DNA of 64,000 nt from an uncultured Eubacterium sp. (GTDB taxonomy: Bacteria > Bacillota > Clostridia > Lachnospirales > Lachnospiraceae), in the NCBI GenBank assembly GCA_934351445.1, contig CAKRIZ010000007.1, positions 1 to 64,000 of the forward strand, written 5' to 3'. Below are positions 1 through 8,176 of the stretch, piece after piece. The notes under the pieces are model-generated. The model saw nothing but the letters and a program-made list of their open reading frames with translations. It ran no database searches and was not told where the DNA came from. Position 1 is the first letter of the stretch. The number at the start of each line of letters is the position of its first letter. Position numbers and translations under genes: made by a program.

Positions 1-169
1 AGGACACATCGAGCCAAGGCTGAAGAGACAGCGAGACACCGCCGGGCAATCGGAGCAGCTTGATCAGAATGCCACTGTGCCCACAGCCAAGTAGCCCGAT
101 GATTAAATAGTTTCGCAAACGCCTAGCAGCTCGCAGTTTCAAAATTACATCGTTTTTTCTGATCTGCAC
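1..169 (-). CDS. possible 5' end of an unidentified gene (partial)
   Basis: An open frame runs off the left edge of the window from a GTG at 169, with an AAGGA-like ribosome site about 11 bases upstream. The visible 56 residues are basic at the start and then hydrophobic (NYLIIGLLGCGHSGILIKLL at about residues 22-41), which would fit a membrane segment. I do not recognise a family. It would be transcribed away from the response regulator at 283, so the two would share the 170-282 promoter region. The reading is tentative because only the N-terminus is present and the start codon is not ATG. Confidence 0.3.
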   Translation of the reverse strand, partial: MQIRKNDVILKLRAARRLRNYLIIGLLGCGHSGILIKLLRLPGGVSLSLQPWLDVS

Positions 170-247
170 TGATTGTAACTGTCCTTGCTGAAATGAAACT
201 GAAAAAAGGCGTGATTTTCTCCGAATTCACAAAAACGTCACAGTTGT

Positions 248-276
248 TTGCCTTTCAGACGATTTTTTACTATAAT
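248..276 (+). promoter_or_regulatory. sigma-A promoter for a probably leaderless mRNA
   Basis: TTGCCT (248-253), 17-base spacer, perfect TATAAT (271-276). The expected start of transcription is 280-283, that is, at or within 3 bases of the ATG at 283. No Shine-Dalgarno sequence lies before that ATG, in contrast to nearly every other gene in the window. Confidence 0.6.
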
Positions 277-282
277 ACAGCT

Positions 283-957
283 ATGAAACTATTAATTATC
301 GAAGATGAAAAAACACTGGCGGAATCGCTAAAGACACTGCTGGAATCAAAACATTTTGAGGTGGATGCCGTCTACGACGGCAAAAACGGGCTTGCCTATG
401 CACTGCTTGGCATCTACGATCTGGTGATTCTCGATGTCATGCTGCCCGGTATGGATGGCTATCAGGTCGCCAAAGAGATGCGGCGCGGGAAATGCGGCAC
501 ACCGATTCTCATGCTGACCGCACGTTCTGCGCTGGAAGACCGCATCGAGGGGCTCGACGCGGGTGCAGATTATTATCTGACGAAGCCATTTGACACGAGG
601 GAACTGCTCGCCTGCGTCAACGCGCTGCTGCGGCGGCAGGGCGCACAGGTCGATGAACTGAGCTTTGGCAAAACGGTTCTTGATCTCGCTTCAGGCACAC
701 TCGCATGCCATGATGCATCGATCCGTCTGTCCGCAAAAGAATTTGAGATCATGCGCCTATTGCTGCAAAACCCCACCCGGAATCTGTCAAAGGAGACCAT
801 TCTCTCCCACGTATGGGGCTATGACTCAAACGCGGTAGAAAATCATGTAGAGGTCTACATCGGATTTTTACGCAAAAAACTGACTGCGATCCACTCCGAT
901 CTCTCGATCGTGGCGATCCGCAGGCTCGGCTATCATCTGGAGGTGACTGACTCTTGA
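283..957 (+). CDS. OmpR/PhoB-family response regulator
   Basis: DNA-binding response regulator of 224 residues, the output half of a two-component system with the kinase that follows. The receiver domain (about 1-115) has the acidic pair E7/D8, phosphoacceptor D51 in ILDVMLPGMDGY, T79 and K101 in the LTKPF turn. The C-terminal winged helix (about 125-222) ends in the usual IVAIRRLGYHLE. I start it at 283 because MKLLIIEDE is the conserved N-terminus; the frame opens at 193 but the extra 30 residues overlap the promoter. It has no ribosome site and is probably translated from a leaderless message. It overlaps the kinase by 4 bases. The signal sensed is not visible. Confidence 0.9.
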   Translation: MKLLIIEDEKTLAESLKTLLESKHFEVDAVYDGKNGLAYALLGIYDLVILDVMLPGMDGYQVAKEMRRGKCGTPILMLTARSALEDRIEGLDAGADYYLTKPFDTRELLACVNALLRRQGAQVDELSFGKTVLDLASGTLACHDASIRLSAKEFEIMRLLLQNPTRNLSKETILSHVWGYDSNAVENHVEVYIGFLRKKLTAIHSDLSIVAIRRLGYHLEVTDS

Positions 958-2318
958 TCAAAAAACTCAGACGCAAATTTATCTGTATGAACCTGACGGT
1001 GATCTCATTGATTCTGATCGCCATTTTATGTACGGTCATCTACAGTACCAGCCACAATCTCGCGCAAAATGATCTGGATCTTATGCTCAGGCTCGCACAG
1101 GAACCACCGCAATCTGACCAGTCCGGACTGCCGGATGGCCGTCCGCCTGAGGATCTGCGCCAGTCATATCTGATCATACATCTGAATACACAGGGCGACA
1201 TCACTGCCACTGAAAATGTACGCTTTTCACTTTCGGATGATACGGACTATGAATCGCTGATCCATGCCGCCCGGAACGCTAAGACCTCTGCGTTCCCGAA
1301 TAACGGTGCACCCATTCCTGACAGTGACACAGCACAAAACAAATCAGGAAATGTCCGTATCAGAAATACAGCAACAGATACCACCACGGCTATCGCAGCA
1401 ACTAATAAGGAGCATACGATTCCCGAAACCGGACGTTTATCTGCACAGCAGTTACGTTTTTTGCATATGCATAATGGACAGTCCGGTGAAACCTATGTCT
1501 TTTTAGACATCTCCGGTTCACAGGCAATCCTCGCTACACTCGCGCGCAACTGCCTGTTCATCGGACTGGGCGCATTTGTCATCTTTTTTGCGATCAGCGT
1601 CCTGTTCGCCCGCTGGGCAGTCCGTCCAGTAGAAAACGCATGGGAAGATCAAAAGCAGTTTATCGCAGATGCCTCACATGAGCTGAAAACACCGCTCACT
1701 ATCATTCTGACCAACGCCCAGCTGTTGCGCTCGCCCGATTTTGACGAAACACAAAAGCAACGTTTCTCTGACAATATTCTCGATACTGCCACCCGTATGC
1801 GCACCTTAATTGAAGGTCTGCTCGATCTCTCACGCGCGGATCGCGGCATGCTGCACAGCGACGTGACAGACCTGAACTTTAGTGAGTTGGTCGAACAACA
1901 GCTCTGCATATATGAGCCGATCTATTTTGAGCATGGTCTGACGCTGCAGCAGGAACTAGCCGATGACATACATGTCAGCGGCAGCCCTACGCAGCTTACG
2001 CAGGTACTCGATATCCTGCTCGACAACGCCGATAAATATGCCCTGCCCGCATCACAGATCCGTGTAAAACTGAACGTGGCACACCACAGCTGTCTGCTGT
2101 CTGTAACGACCGCCGGCGATCCGCTGAGTGCGAAAGATCAGATCGCGATCTTCAAGCGCTTTTACCGTGTGGATCAGTCGCATAGTGACTCCGGCAGCTA
2201 TGGTCTGGGACTCTCAATCGCAGACACGATCGTGCGCGCGCACCACGGCGAGATCTATGCGCGCAGCGGGGCTGGTGAAAACACCTTTTTTGTACGTCTG
2301 CCGCTGGAACAGCATTGA
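954..2318 (+). CDS. sensor histidine kinase
   Basis: Membrane histidine kinase of 454 residues, partner of the preceding regulator. Transmembrane segments lie at about 11-31 and 197-220, leaving an extracytoplasmic loop of roughly 165 residues that is rich in Ser, Thr, Asp and Asn and resembles no sensor domain I know. The H-box has His242 in DASHELKTPLT; the N-box is at LLDNADKYALP and the G-box at GSYGLGLSIADTIV. A recognisable HAMP domain is lacking between TM2 and the H-box. Translation starts at TTG 954, inside the stop of the regulator, with a GGAGG site at about 939-943, so the pair is translationally coupled. Confidence 0.88.
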   Translation: MIKKLRRKFICMNLTVISLILIAILCTVIYSTSHNLAQNDLDLMLRLAQEPPQSDQSGLPDGRPPEDLRQSYLIIHLNTQGDITATENVRFSLSDDTDYESLIHAARNAKTSAFPNNGAPIPDSDTAQNKSGNVRIRNTATDTTTAIAATNKEHTIPETGRLSAQQLRFLHMHNGQSGETYVFLDISGSQAILATLARNCLFIGLGAFVIFFAISVLFARWAVRPVENAWEDQKQFIADASHELKTPLTIILTNAQLLRSPDFDETQKQRFSDNILDTATRMRTLIEGLLDLSRADRGMLHSDVTDLNFSELVEQQLCIYEPIYFEHGLTLQQELADDIHVSGSPTQLTQVLDILLDNADKYALPASQIRVKLNVAHHSCLLSVTTAGDPLSAKDQIAIFKRFYRVDQSHSDSGSYGLGLSIADTIVRAHHGEIYARSGAGENTFFVRLPLEQH

Positions 2319-2326
2319 TTCATTCC

Positions 2327-2743
2327 CTACATTCGCTCCCAATTACCGTCAGCTTCCAGCAGCTTCTTCACCAGCGTATCTTTGAGAACAGTAAAAGCCG
2401 GAATGAAACTATCGCGTATCAGTACTATCATTTCATCTACTTCAGCTTCATTATATATATGAACAGAAGTATTTCTCTTTTTTAACATGAGCAGCCATAT
2501 TTCAGGATCATTGATAAATCCGACTTTATAAGCAAGCTGCAAAATTTCGCGCGGGGATCCGGTATCTGCTTCTGCCACACTATGCATTCTCATCATTTCC
2601 TGTAATGCTTTCCACGCAAGTTCAAAAGTAAGATTAAATTGTCCGATAATTCCTGTGCGGTATATATCATTTGTTTCAGCCATCTTAAAATCAGCATTTG
2701 CCAATATCGCCAGACAATTTGTAAAGTTATCAAGCTTTTTCAT
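2327..2743 (-). CDS. HEPN-domain toxin, HepT/HI0074 type
   Basis: A 138-residue helical protein of the nucleotidyltransferase substrate-binding (HI0074, HEPN) family. It carries the R-x4-H-x-Y motif (RNTSVHIY, about residues 90-97), the signature of HepT RNase toxins. It overlaps the upstream nucleotidyltransferase by 14 bases, the usual antitoxin-before-toxin order. Established knowledge: in type VII MNT-HEPN systems the nucleotidyltransferase adenylylates the Tyr of this motif and silences the RNase. That this pair works the same way is inference from the two intact motifs. The gene is convergent with the histidine kinase, only 8 bases apart, with no terminator visible between them. Confidence 0.8.
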   Translation of the reverse strand: MKKLDNFTNCLAILANADFKMAETNDIYRTGIIGQFNLTFELAWKALQEMMRMHSVAEADTGSPREILQLAYKVGFINDPEIWLLMLKKRNTSVHIYNEAEVDEMIVLIRDSFIPAFTVLKDTLVKKLLEADGNWERM

Positions 2744-3020
2744 AGATCACAACCCCATCCTTTTCTATTTCTTCTTTTAATTCACCTGAAATTGGCACAT
2801 CAGCCTGTACAATATCAAACATCAGGAGAGAATGCGTTTTTTCCTTAACATCCCAATAAAAGTCATCAAAATTCCCGCCGTATACAGCGATATCGATATC
2901 GCTTCGTTCTGTATTCGTTCCTCGTGCGCGGGAACCAAACAGAACAATTTTTTTAATGGAATTTTTTTTTGCGAAAGAACAGAGTTCCCTCACTATCCGA
3001 TCCGGTAAATTATATTTCAT
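2730..3020 (-). CDS. minimal nucleotidyltransferase antitoxin, MntA type
   Basis: A 96-residue minimal nucleotidyltransferase. The active-site motif GS-x10-D-x-D is complete in GSRARGTNTERSDIDIAV (about residues 28-45). The product probably adenylylates the HEPN partner encoded just downstream. I place the start at 3020 (MKYNLPDRIV), behind a GGGAGG site 11 bases upstream; an upstream in-frame start at 3086 would lie above the -10 box described at 3052 and so be untranscribed. The alternative is a chromosomal MNT-HEPN pair with a housekeeping role. Confidence 0.8.
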   Translation of the reverse strand: MKYNLPDRIVRELCSFAKKNSIKKIVLFGSRARGTNTERSDIDIAVYGGNFDDFYWDVKEKTHSLLMFDIVQADVPISGELKEEIEKDGVVIYEKA

Positions 3021-3051
3021 ATTCAGCGCTGCCTCCCATATATCGTTATCT

Positions 3052-3081
3052 ATTGTATCAAAAATAATACAAAAATGTAAA
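3052..3081 (-). promoter_or_regulatory. promoter and candidate operator of the MNT-HEPN pair
   Basis: Read on the minus strand: TTTACA (3081-3076), 18-base spacer, TACAAT (3057-3052). An inverted repeat TTGTAT-N8-ATACAA (3053-3072) covers the -10 box and part of the spacer, a good position for autorepression by the toxin-antitoxin complex. Binding is inferred. Confidence 0.5.
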
Positions 3082-3150
3082 GACATATGCGTCGATTGAG
3101 TAAAATGTGAAAAATCTATTGATTTTTTATAGAAATTTAATAAACAATAA

Positions 3151-3159
3151 TGTTATAAT
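3151..3159 (+). promoter_or_regulatory. extended -10 promoter of apt
   Basis: TG-T-TATAAT at 3151-3159 is a perfect extended -10 element; no good -35 is seen, as is common with this type. The transcript would have a leader of about 60 bases before the apt ATG at 3225. Confidence 0.5.
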
Positions 3160-3224
3160 GTTCTTTGCGGTTCAAACACCGCCAGACCATATACCATAGG
3201 TATGAAAAGGAAAGGAGGATTCCA

Positions 3225-3749
3225 ATGAAAAAGCTGGAGGATTATGTCAGAACAATCCCGGACTTTCCGGAGCCCGGCATCATGTTTCGTGACGTAACCA
3301 GTATTTTGCAGGATGCAGACGGCTTTCAGCTGGCGATCAATTCACTGCTTGATCTCGTCAAGGATGTTCCCTGCGATGTCATTGCCGGTGCGGAGTCACG
3401 CGGATTTATCTTCGGTGCACCGCTCGCTTATGCAATGAAAAAGCCATTTGTACTCATCCGCAAAAAGGGAAAACTGCCCTGCAAAACCGTTTCCGCGTCC
3501 TATGAACTGGAGTATGGTTCCGCGGAGATCGAAATGCATGCGGATGCCATCAAGCCCGGTCAGAAAGTCATCCTGGTCGATGATCTGATCGCCACCGGCG
3601 GTACGATCGAGGCAGGCGCAAAACTAGTGGAGCAGCTTGGCGGCGAGGTCGTCAAGATTGTATTTCTCATGGAGCTGGCAGGACTGCACGGCCGTGACAG
3701 ACTGGCGAAATATGATGTTGCTTCTGTTATTTCCTACGAAGGGAAATAG
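3225..3749 (+). CDS. apt: adenine phosphoribosyltransferase
   Basis: Cytoplasmic purine salvage enzyme converting adenine plus PRPP to AMP and diphosphate. The 174-residue product has the standard length and the PRPP-binding motif VILVDDLIATGGTIEAG at about residues 115-131, plus the N-terminal YVRTIPDFPEPGIMFRD block typical of Apt. Start chosen at 3225 because it follows an AAAGGAGG site and gives the family N-terminus; the longer frame from 3165 adds unrelated residues. A purine permease follows 109 bases downstream, so uptake and salvage are probably co-expressed. Confidence 0.96.
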   Translation: MKKLEDYVRTIPDFPEPGIMFRDVTSILQDADGFQLAINSLLDLVKDVPCDVIAGAESRGFIFGAPLAYAMKKPFVLIRKKGKLPCKTVSASYELEYGSAEIEMHADAIKPGQKVILVDDLIATGGTIEAGAKLVEQLGGEVVKIVFLMELAGLHGRDRLAKYDVASVISYEGK

Positions 3750-3812
3750 GAGACCCCAAGGTGAGGATCGACGGGCTCATAATCATCCCCGCCAAAACTG
3801 AATCAAGAAGTT

Positions 3813-3857
3813 ATGTAACCCAAGAGGAGAATTTCACACAGAAAGGAATAGTTACAT
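3813..3857 (+). promoter_or_regulatory. inverted repeat around the permease ribosome site
   Basis: ATGTAAC (3813-3819) and GTTACAT (3851-3857) are perfect inverted copies that flank both GGAG-like sequences before the permease ATG at 3859. If they pair in the mRNA, the loop holds the ribosome site. No purine riboswitch core is visible. Function is speculative. Confidence 0.3.
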
Positions 3858-3858
3858 C

Positions 3859-5214
3859 ATGGAACGTTTTTTCAAACTGAAGGAAAACAACACAGATGTC
3901 CGTACCGAGGTCATCGGCGGCATCACCACATTCATGACAATGGCGTACATCCTGGCAGTCAATCCGACGATGCTGTCCGTAGCAGGTATTGATCCTACCG
4001 CTGCATTGATCGCTACCTGTCTGGCATCCTTTGTCGGCACAATGTGTATGGCACTCATGGCAAATTATCCGTTTGCCCTGGCACCCGGCATGGGTCTGAA
4101 TGCCTACTTTGCATACACCGTATGTATCGGTATGGGCTATGACTGGAGAGTCGCACTCGCCGCAGTCGCTGCTGAGGGTGTGATCTTTATCATTCTCTCG
4201 CTCACAAATATCCGCGAAGCGATCTTTAATGCCATTCCCAGTACACTGAAAAAAGGTGTCAGCGCCGGTATCGGTCTGTTCATCGCATTTATCGGTCTGC
4301 AGGGTGCAAAGATCGTTGTCAACAGCGATACTACACTGCTTACCTATGTAAACTTCCGTGCAGACTTCCACACACAGGGTATCTGTGCGATCCTTGCACT
4401 GATCGGATTATTTATCATTATCGTGCTGCACATCAACGGCGTAAAGGCATCCATCCTCATCGGAATCATCGCCACATGGATTCTCGGCATGCTGGCACAG
4501 GCGACCGGTCTGTATCAGGTGACACCGGATGCCGGCTTCTACTCTCTGTATCCTTCCTTCGGTATCACAGATTTTTCGAAATTCGGTGAGACATTCGGAC
4601 AGGTATTCAAAGCAGATTTCTCAGGCGTGAGCATCGGAAACTTCATCGTCGTACTGTTTGCATTCCTCTTTGTAGATATGTTCGATACGATCGGAACACT
4701 CGTCGGTGTCGCTACCAAGGCGAAGATGCTCGATAAAGACGAGAAGCTCCCCCGTATCAAGCCCGCTCTGCTGGCTGATGCAATCGCTACACTTGTCGGT
4801 GCGATCTTTGGTACATCTACCACAACCACTTATGTAGAAAGCTCTGCCGGTGTCGGCGCAGGTGCGAGAACCGGTCTGTCTTCTGTTGTGACCGGTCTGC
4901 TGTTCCTGCTCGCGATCTTCTTCGCACCGATCTTCACTGCCGTTCCCGGATTTGCTACCGCTCCGGCACTGATCTTCGTAGGATTTCTGATGGTGACTGC
5001 GATCGTCGATATCGATTTCAGCGACCTGACCGAAGCGATCCCCGCTTATCTGTGTCTGCTCGCTATGCCTCTGATGTACAGCATCTCAGAGGGTATCGCA
5101 ATCGGTGTGATCTCTTATGTAGTCATCAACTTATGCTGCGGAAAGTCAAAGAAGATCACTCCGCTCATGTATGTATTGACACTTCTGTTTATTGCAAAAT
5201 ACATCTTCCTGTAA
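3859..5214 (+). CDS. NCS2-family purine permease (AzgA/PbuG type)
   Basis: A 451-residue membrane transporter for adenine, guanine or hypoxanthine, proton-coupled in characterised AzgA/PbuG relatives. It has 12-14 hydrophobic segments and the family blocks EVIGGITTFMTMAYILAVNP near the N-terminus, FAYTVCIGMGYDW, and SVVTGLLFLLAIFFAPI. The start has an AGAAAGGAATAG site. It lies directly behind apt, which would trap imported adenine as AMP. Which base is preferred cannot be told from sequence. A strong terminator ends the unit. Confidence 0.92.
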   Translation: MERFFKLKENNTDVRTEVIGGITTFMTMAYILAVNPTMLSVAGIDPTAALIATCLASFVGTMCMALMANYPFALAPGMGLNAYFAYTVCIGMGYDWRVALAAVAAEGVIFIILSLTNIREAIFNAIPSTLKKGVSAGIGLFIAFIGLQGAKIVVNSDTTLLTYVNFRADFHTQGICAILALIGLFIIIVLHINGVKASILIGIIATWILGMLAQATGLYQVTPDAGFYSLYPSFGITDFSKFGETFGQVFKADFSGVSIGNFIVVLFAFLFVDMFDTIGTLVGVATKAKMLDKDEKLPRIKPALLADAIATLVGAIFGTSTTTTYVESSAGVGAGARTGLSSVVTGLLFLLAIFFAPIFTAVPGFATAPALIFVGFLMVTAIVDIDFSDLTEAIPAYLCLLAMPLMYSISEGIAIGVISYVVINLCCGKSKKITPLMYVLTLLFIAKYIFL

Positions 5215-5248
5215 AATGTAACATAGTATCAGTAAATAAAGGTCAGTA

Positions 5249-5284
5249 AAAAGCTGCGGTCGTTCAAAACCGCAGCTTTTTTAT
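5249..5284 (+). terminator. rho-independent terminator, bidirectional
   Basis: Perfect 8-base-pair stem GCTGCGGT (5253-5260) / ACCGCAGC (5269-5276) with an 8-base loop, flanked by AAAAA on the left and a T-run on the right. It serves the permease and, read in reverse, the fusion gene ending at 5289. Confidence 0.9.
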
Positions 5285-5288
5285 ATAC

Positions 5289-6866
5289 CTATATAATCTG
5301 TCCTACTAACGCATCCAGCCGTCTGCATGCCGCCTCAATATCATCTGCCGCAAAGATCGCACTGACAAGTGCAACTCCATCCATGCCCAGTCCTGCCAGC
5401 TGCAGCATATTCTGCTCCGAGATGCCGCCGATCGCCACAACCGGGATCTGTACCATCTGACAGATCTCACGCAATGTCTCCCCTGATGTCTCGGATACAT
5501 TCGTCTTGGTCGCTGTCGTAAACATTGCGCCCACGCCCAGATAATCAGCTCCACCCTCCTGCGCACGCAATGCTTCCTCCACACTATGTGCCGATACTCC
5601 GATCATCATCGCATCACCGACTCTGCGGCGCACATCTGCGACTGACATATCATCCTGCCCGACATGTACACCGTCTGCTCCCACAGCCAGCGCGATATCC
5701 ACATTATCATTGATGATAAACGGTACCTGATAACTATGGCACAACGCGCGGATCTGCTTTGCCTCTTCTAAAAATGCCTCTGCATCCAGATCCTTTTCCC
5801 GCAGCTGCACACAGGTCACGCCGCCTCTCAATGCTGCCTCTACCTGCTCATACAGGCTCTGCCTGCCAACCCAGGCTCGGTCTGTCACTGCATAGAGACG
5901 CATCATCGCCCGCTCACACCTAGCGGATCCTGAGCCGTTCACATACGCTCTGACCTGCCCGAGTACCATCTGCATCAGGCGCTGTCTCGCCTCTACACTC
6001 GCCCATGCGATATGCGGTGTGATGATCAGCTTACGGCTGTCTGTGATCTGCAGCAGCGGATGATCCGCTGCGATCGGTTCCTCACAGAGTACATCCAGAC
6101 CTGCTGCCGCGATCTCTCCATCACGCAGCGCCTCATACAGATCCTGCTCGACCACGATCGGTCCCCTTCCAAGATTTAAGAAAATACATGTAGGCTTCAT
6201 TTTTCCAAATGCCACACGATTCATCAGATTCTGCGTATACGCATTGAGTGGTGCATGTACAGAAATAATATCTGATGTCGCAAGCAGCGTATCAAAATCA
6301 ACCTGTTCGTACCCATCCTGTGGTTTGGAACCGGATGCCGAATAATAGATCACACGCGCTCCGAATGCCTGTGCAATCTGTGCAACACGTCGGCCGATCG
6401 CACCCAGACCGATGATACCCCATGTTTTTCCGGAAAGTTCGGTAAATGCTTCATCAAAATGTGTGAAGATCGGACTCTGTGCATAATCTCCACTCTTTAC
6501 ATAGTCATCATAATAACGCAGCTTTTCCATTAAATAAAACAGTAATGCAAACGTATGCTGTGCCACGGTCTCCGTCGAATATCCGGCTACGTTATGCCAT
6601 TTAATCCCACGCTGATCCAGATACTCTTTATCCAGATTGTTCGTTCCGGTTGCCGTCACACAGACCAGCTTCAGATGGTCTGCCTCACCGATCGTCTGTT
6701 CATTGACCGGTACTTTATTTACAATGATCACCTCTGCATCCCCGATGCGCTCCGGCACTTGTTCAGGCGCCGAATATTCATACCGCACGACCTCACCCAA
6801 TGCTTCAAAACCTGACAGATCGACATCTGTACCTACTGTCTGCGCATCTAAAAATACGATTTTCAT
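5289..6866 (-). CDS. fusion: D-2-hydroxyacid dehydrogenase + thiamine-phosphate synthase (ThiE)
   Basis: A 525-residue open frame joining two complete enzymes. Residues 1-315 are an NAD-dependent D-2-hydroxyacid dehydrogenase: NAD fold GLGAIGRRVAQIAQAFGARV, catalytic Arg in NLGRGPIV, Glu in CEEPI, His in TPHIAWAS. Residues about 321-525 are ThiE, which joins HMP diphosphate and HET phosphate to thiamine phosphate: LYAVTDRAW start, QLREKD, IINDNVDIAL, GVHVGQDDM, TKTNVSE and AIGGIS are all present. The junction is only about ten residues (NGSGSARCERAM) with no stop and no internal ribosome site that I can see. The start follows GGAGGAACAGAGC. No other thiamine gene or TPP riboswitch is near. 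It is 24 bases downstream of the GGDEF gene and probably shares its transcript. Confidence 0.9.
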   Translation of the reverse strand: MKIVFLDAQTVGTDVDLSGFEALGEVVRYEYSAPEQVPERIGDAEVIIVNKVPVNEQTIGEADHLKLVCVTATGTNNLDKEYLDQRGIKWHNVAGYSTETVAQHTFALLFYLMEKLRYYDDYVKSGDYAQSPIFTHFDEAFTELSGKTWGIIGLGAIGRRVAQIAQAFGARVIYYSASGSKPQDGYEQVDFDTLLATSDIISVHAPLNAYTQNLMNRVAFGKMKPTCIFLNLGRGPIVVEQDLYEALRDGEIAAAGLDVLCEEPIAADHPLLQITDSRKLIITPHIAWASVEARQRLMQMVLGQVRAYVNGSGSARCERAMMRLYAVTDRAWVGRQSLYEQVEAALRGGVTCVQLREKDLDAEAFLEEAKQIRALCHSYQVPFIINDNVDIALAVGADGVHVGQDDMSVADVRRRVGDAMMIGVSAHSVEEALRAQEGGADYLGVGAMFTTATKTNVSETSGETLREICQMVQIPVVAIGGISEQNMLQLAGLGMDGVALVSAIFAADDIEAACRRLDALVGQII

Positions 6867-6890
6867 GCTCTGTTCCTCCTGTTGGTTCTC

Positions 6891-7934
6891 CTAATTTCTT
6901 CTGCGCTCGATTCCCATCTCCAGATAATAACGGGTCTTATCATCATACATCTTCCACTCTGCTTCCGTCAGCAGCGGATCGAGATCCTCCGGTGTCTGTG
7001 GCTGCCAGGTAGCCCCGACCGCCAGCACTACCTGCCGTTTTTTCGCATTTTCACGCAATTTTTCTACCGACTGCACAAAATCGTCTTGCTTCACACCCGG
7101 ACATACTGCCAGCAGTTCATCACCGCCGATACGGAATAATGCTTCCTCCGAAAATGTATCCCGCAGACTGTCTGCCGCGTTGCGGATCAGACGGTCGCCC
7201 GCGCGGTGTCCCTGCTCGTCATTCACCTTTTTCAATCCGGTAATGTCAGCATAGACCACACCGATGCTGTTCCCGTGATCCAGTTTTTCCACATATTTCT
7301 CATAGGCAAAGCGGTTGCCGAGCTTTGTGAGCTGATCATGATAGCTCATTTCCTGCAGCTGCCGTACCAGATTCCGCTGTTTGATCGTCGACACCAGAAA
7401 ATGTCCCATGATCTGCAGCATATCTGCCGTGTATTCAAACGACAGATCATGTCCCGGATTGTCAACACCGTAAAAAGCAATGACCCGTCCATCATCATAG
7501 AGCGGTACAACAACGAGTGAATGAATGTCCTGACGCTTCAGGTTCTCATACTGCATCGGGTCACTCTCTTTGATATCATCCAAATCGCGGATCACGATGT
7601 GGCGGTTTTCAGAAAAGCTGTCATACCAGTGTGCACATACCTCAGGTGGCACATCCTGCAGCAGATCCTTGACCGGTATGACACCCTCTGCGACCCATTC
7701 GTAAGTATTGTCATCACCACCGGTTTCATTTTTTTCAAATATATAGGTGCGTTCACCATTTAAAAATTTTCCTAAATATTCCAATATAATATCTATCGAT
7801 CCATCCGGAGTAGGCGCAGCCAATGCCACCCTCAATCCCTGATTCACATGCGCTTCCATGCTCTCATAAGTTCGGATCACACCGTTTTGACTATCATCAA
7901 CCCTCTTGTTCTCTTCTGTATTATTTTCAAACAT
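6891..7934 (-). CDS. GAF-like + GGDEF diguanylate cyclase
   Basis: A 347-residue soluble signalling protein. Residues about 25-185 form a GAF-like sensor region (SLVVVPLYDDGRVIAFYGVDN is typical of the second half of a GAF fold). Residues about 195-343 form a GGDEF domain with the active-site loop RIGGDELLAV and upstream YADITGLKKVND. It probably makes cyclic di-GMP from GTP, though the second half of the domain is shorter than in well-studied cyclases. No RxxD inhibitory site is evident. The start follows an AGAGGGGGG site. It is the first gene of the unit ending in the dehydrogenase-ThiE fusion; no link in function is evident. Confidence 0.85.
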   Translation of the reverse strand: MFENNTEENKRVDDSQNGVIRTYESMEAHVNQGLRVALAAPTPDGSIDIILEYLGKFLNGERTYIFEKNETGGDDNTYEWVAEGVIPVKDLLQDVPPEVCAHWYDSFSENRHIVIRDLDDIKESDPMQYENLKRQDIHSLVVVPLYDDGRVIAFYGVDNPGHDLSFEYTADMLQIMGHFLVSTIKQRNLVRQLQEMSYHDQLTKLGNRFAYEKYVEKLDHGNSIGVVYADITGLKKVNDEQGHRAGDRLIRNAADSLRDTFSEEALFRIGGDELLAVCPGVKQDDFVQSVEKLRENAKKRQVVLAVGATWQPQTPEDLDPLLTEAEWKMYDDKTRYYLEMGIERRRN

Positions 7935-8039
7935 ATGAGTTCCCCCCTCTGTATGAATTTCTATTCTACTTTTTTATCATACTCCAATCTGCTGCAAAAC
8001 GCACCTTTTTTCTGTATTTTCACAAAATTTTCATAACAG

Positions 8040-8160
8040 TTCAGCCATGGCTGAAATGCAAAAGACATCTGAATGTACCCAGATGTCTTTGCACTCATTA
8101 TATCGTGATTTCATCACTCAATAATATCGCCGTTCGTCAAATGCAAATAAATTTGCATTT
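8040..8160. repeat. cluster of palindromes between rrf2-type gene and GGDEF gene
   Basis: Three perfect or near-perfect inverted repeats in 120 bases: TTCAGCCATGGCTGAA (8040-8055), a hairpin with arms AAAGACATCTG / CAGATGTCTTT inside 8058-8094, and AAATGCAAAT / ATTTGCATTT (8139-8160). The middle one followed by TTTT on the minus strand is the best candidate for ending the sulfur operon; the others may be RNA structure or protein sites. Confidence 0.5.
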
Positions 8161-8176
8161 TTCTCACTTTCTCTCA

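Noticed and set aside
3750..3858. Purine riboswitch before the permease
   Set aside because: The conserved core sequences of the purine aptamer are not present; only a small inverted repeat around the ribosome site is seen.
3811..4371. Minus-strand frame of 186 codons opposite the purine permease
   Set aside because: Very rich in Cys, Asp and His with no motif, and it covers the permease N-terminus; antisense shadow.
6867..6890. TPP riboswitch for the ThiE fusion
   Set aside because: The gap to the GGDEF gene is 24 bases and holds only a ribosome site; no TPP core sequences are present there or before the GGDEF gene.
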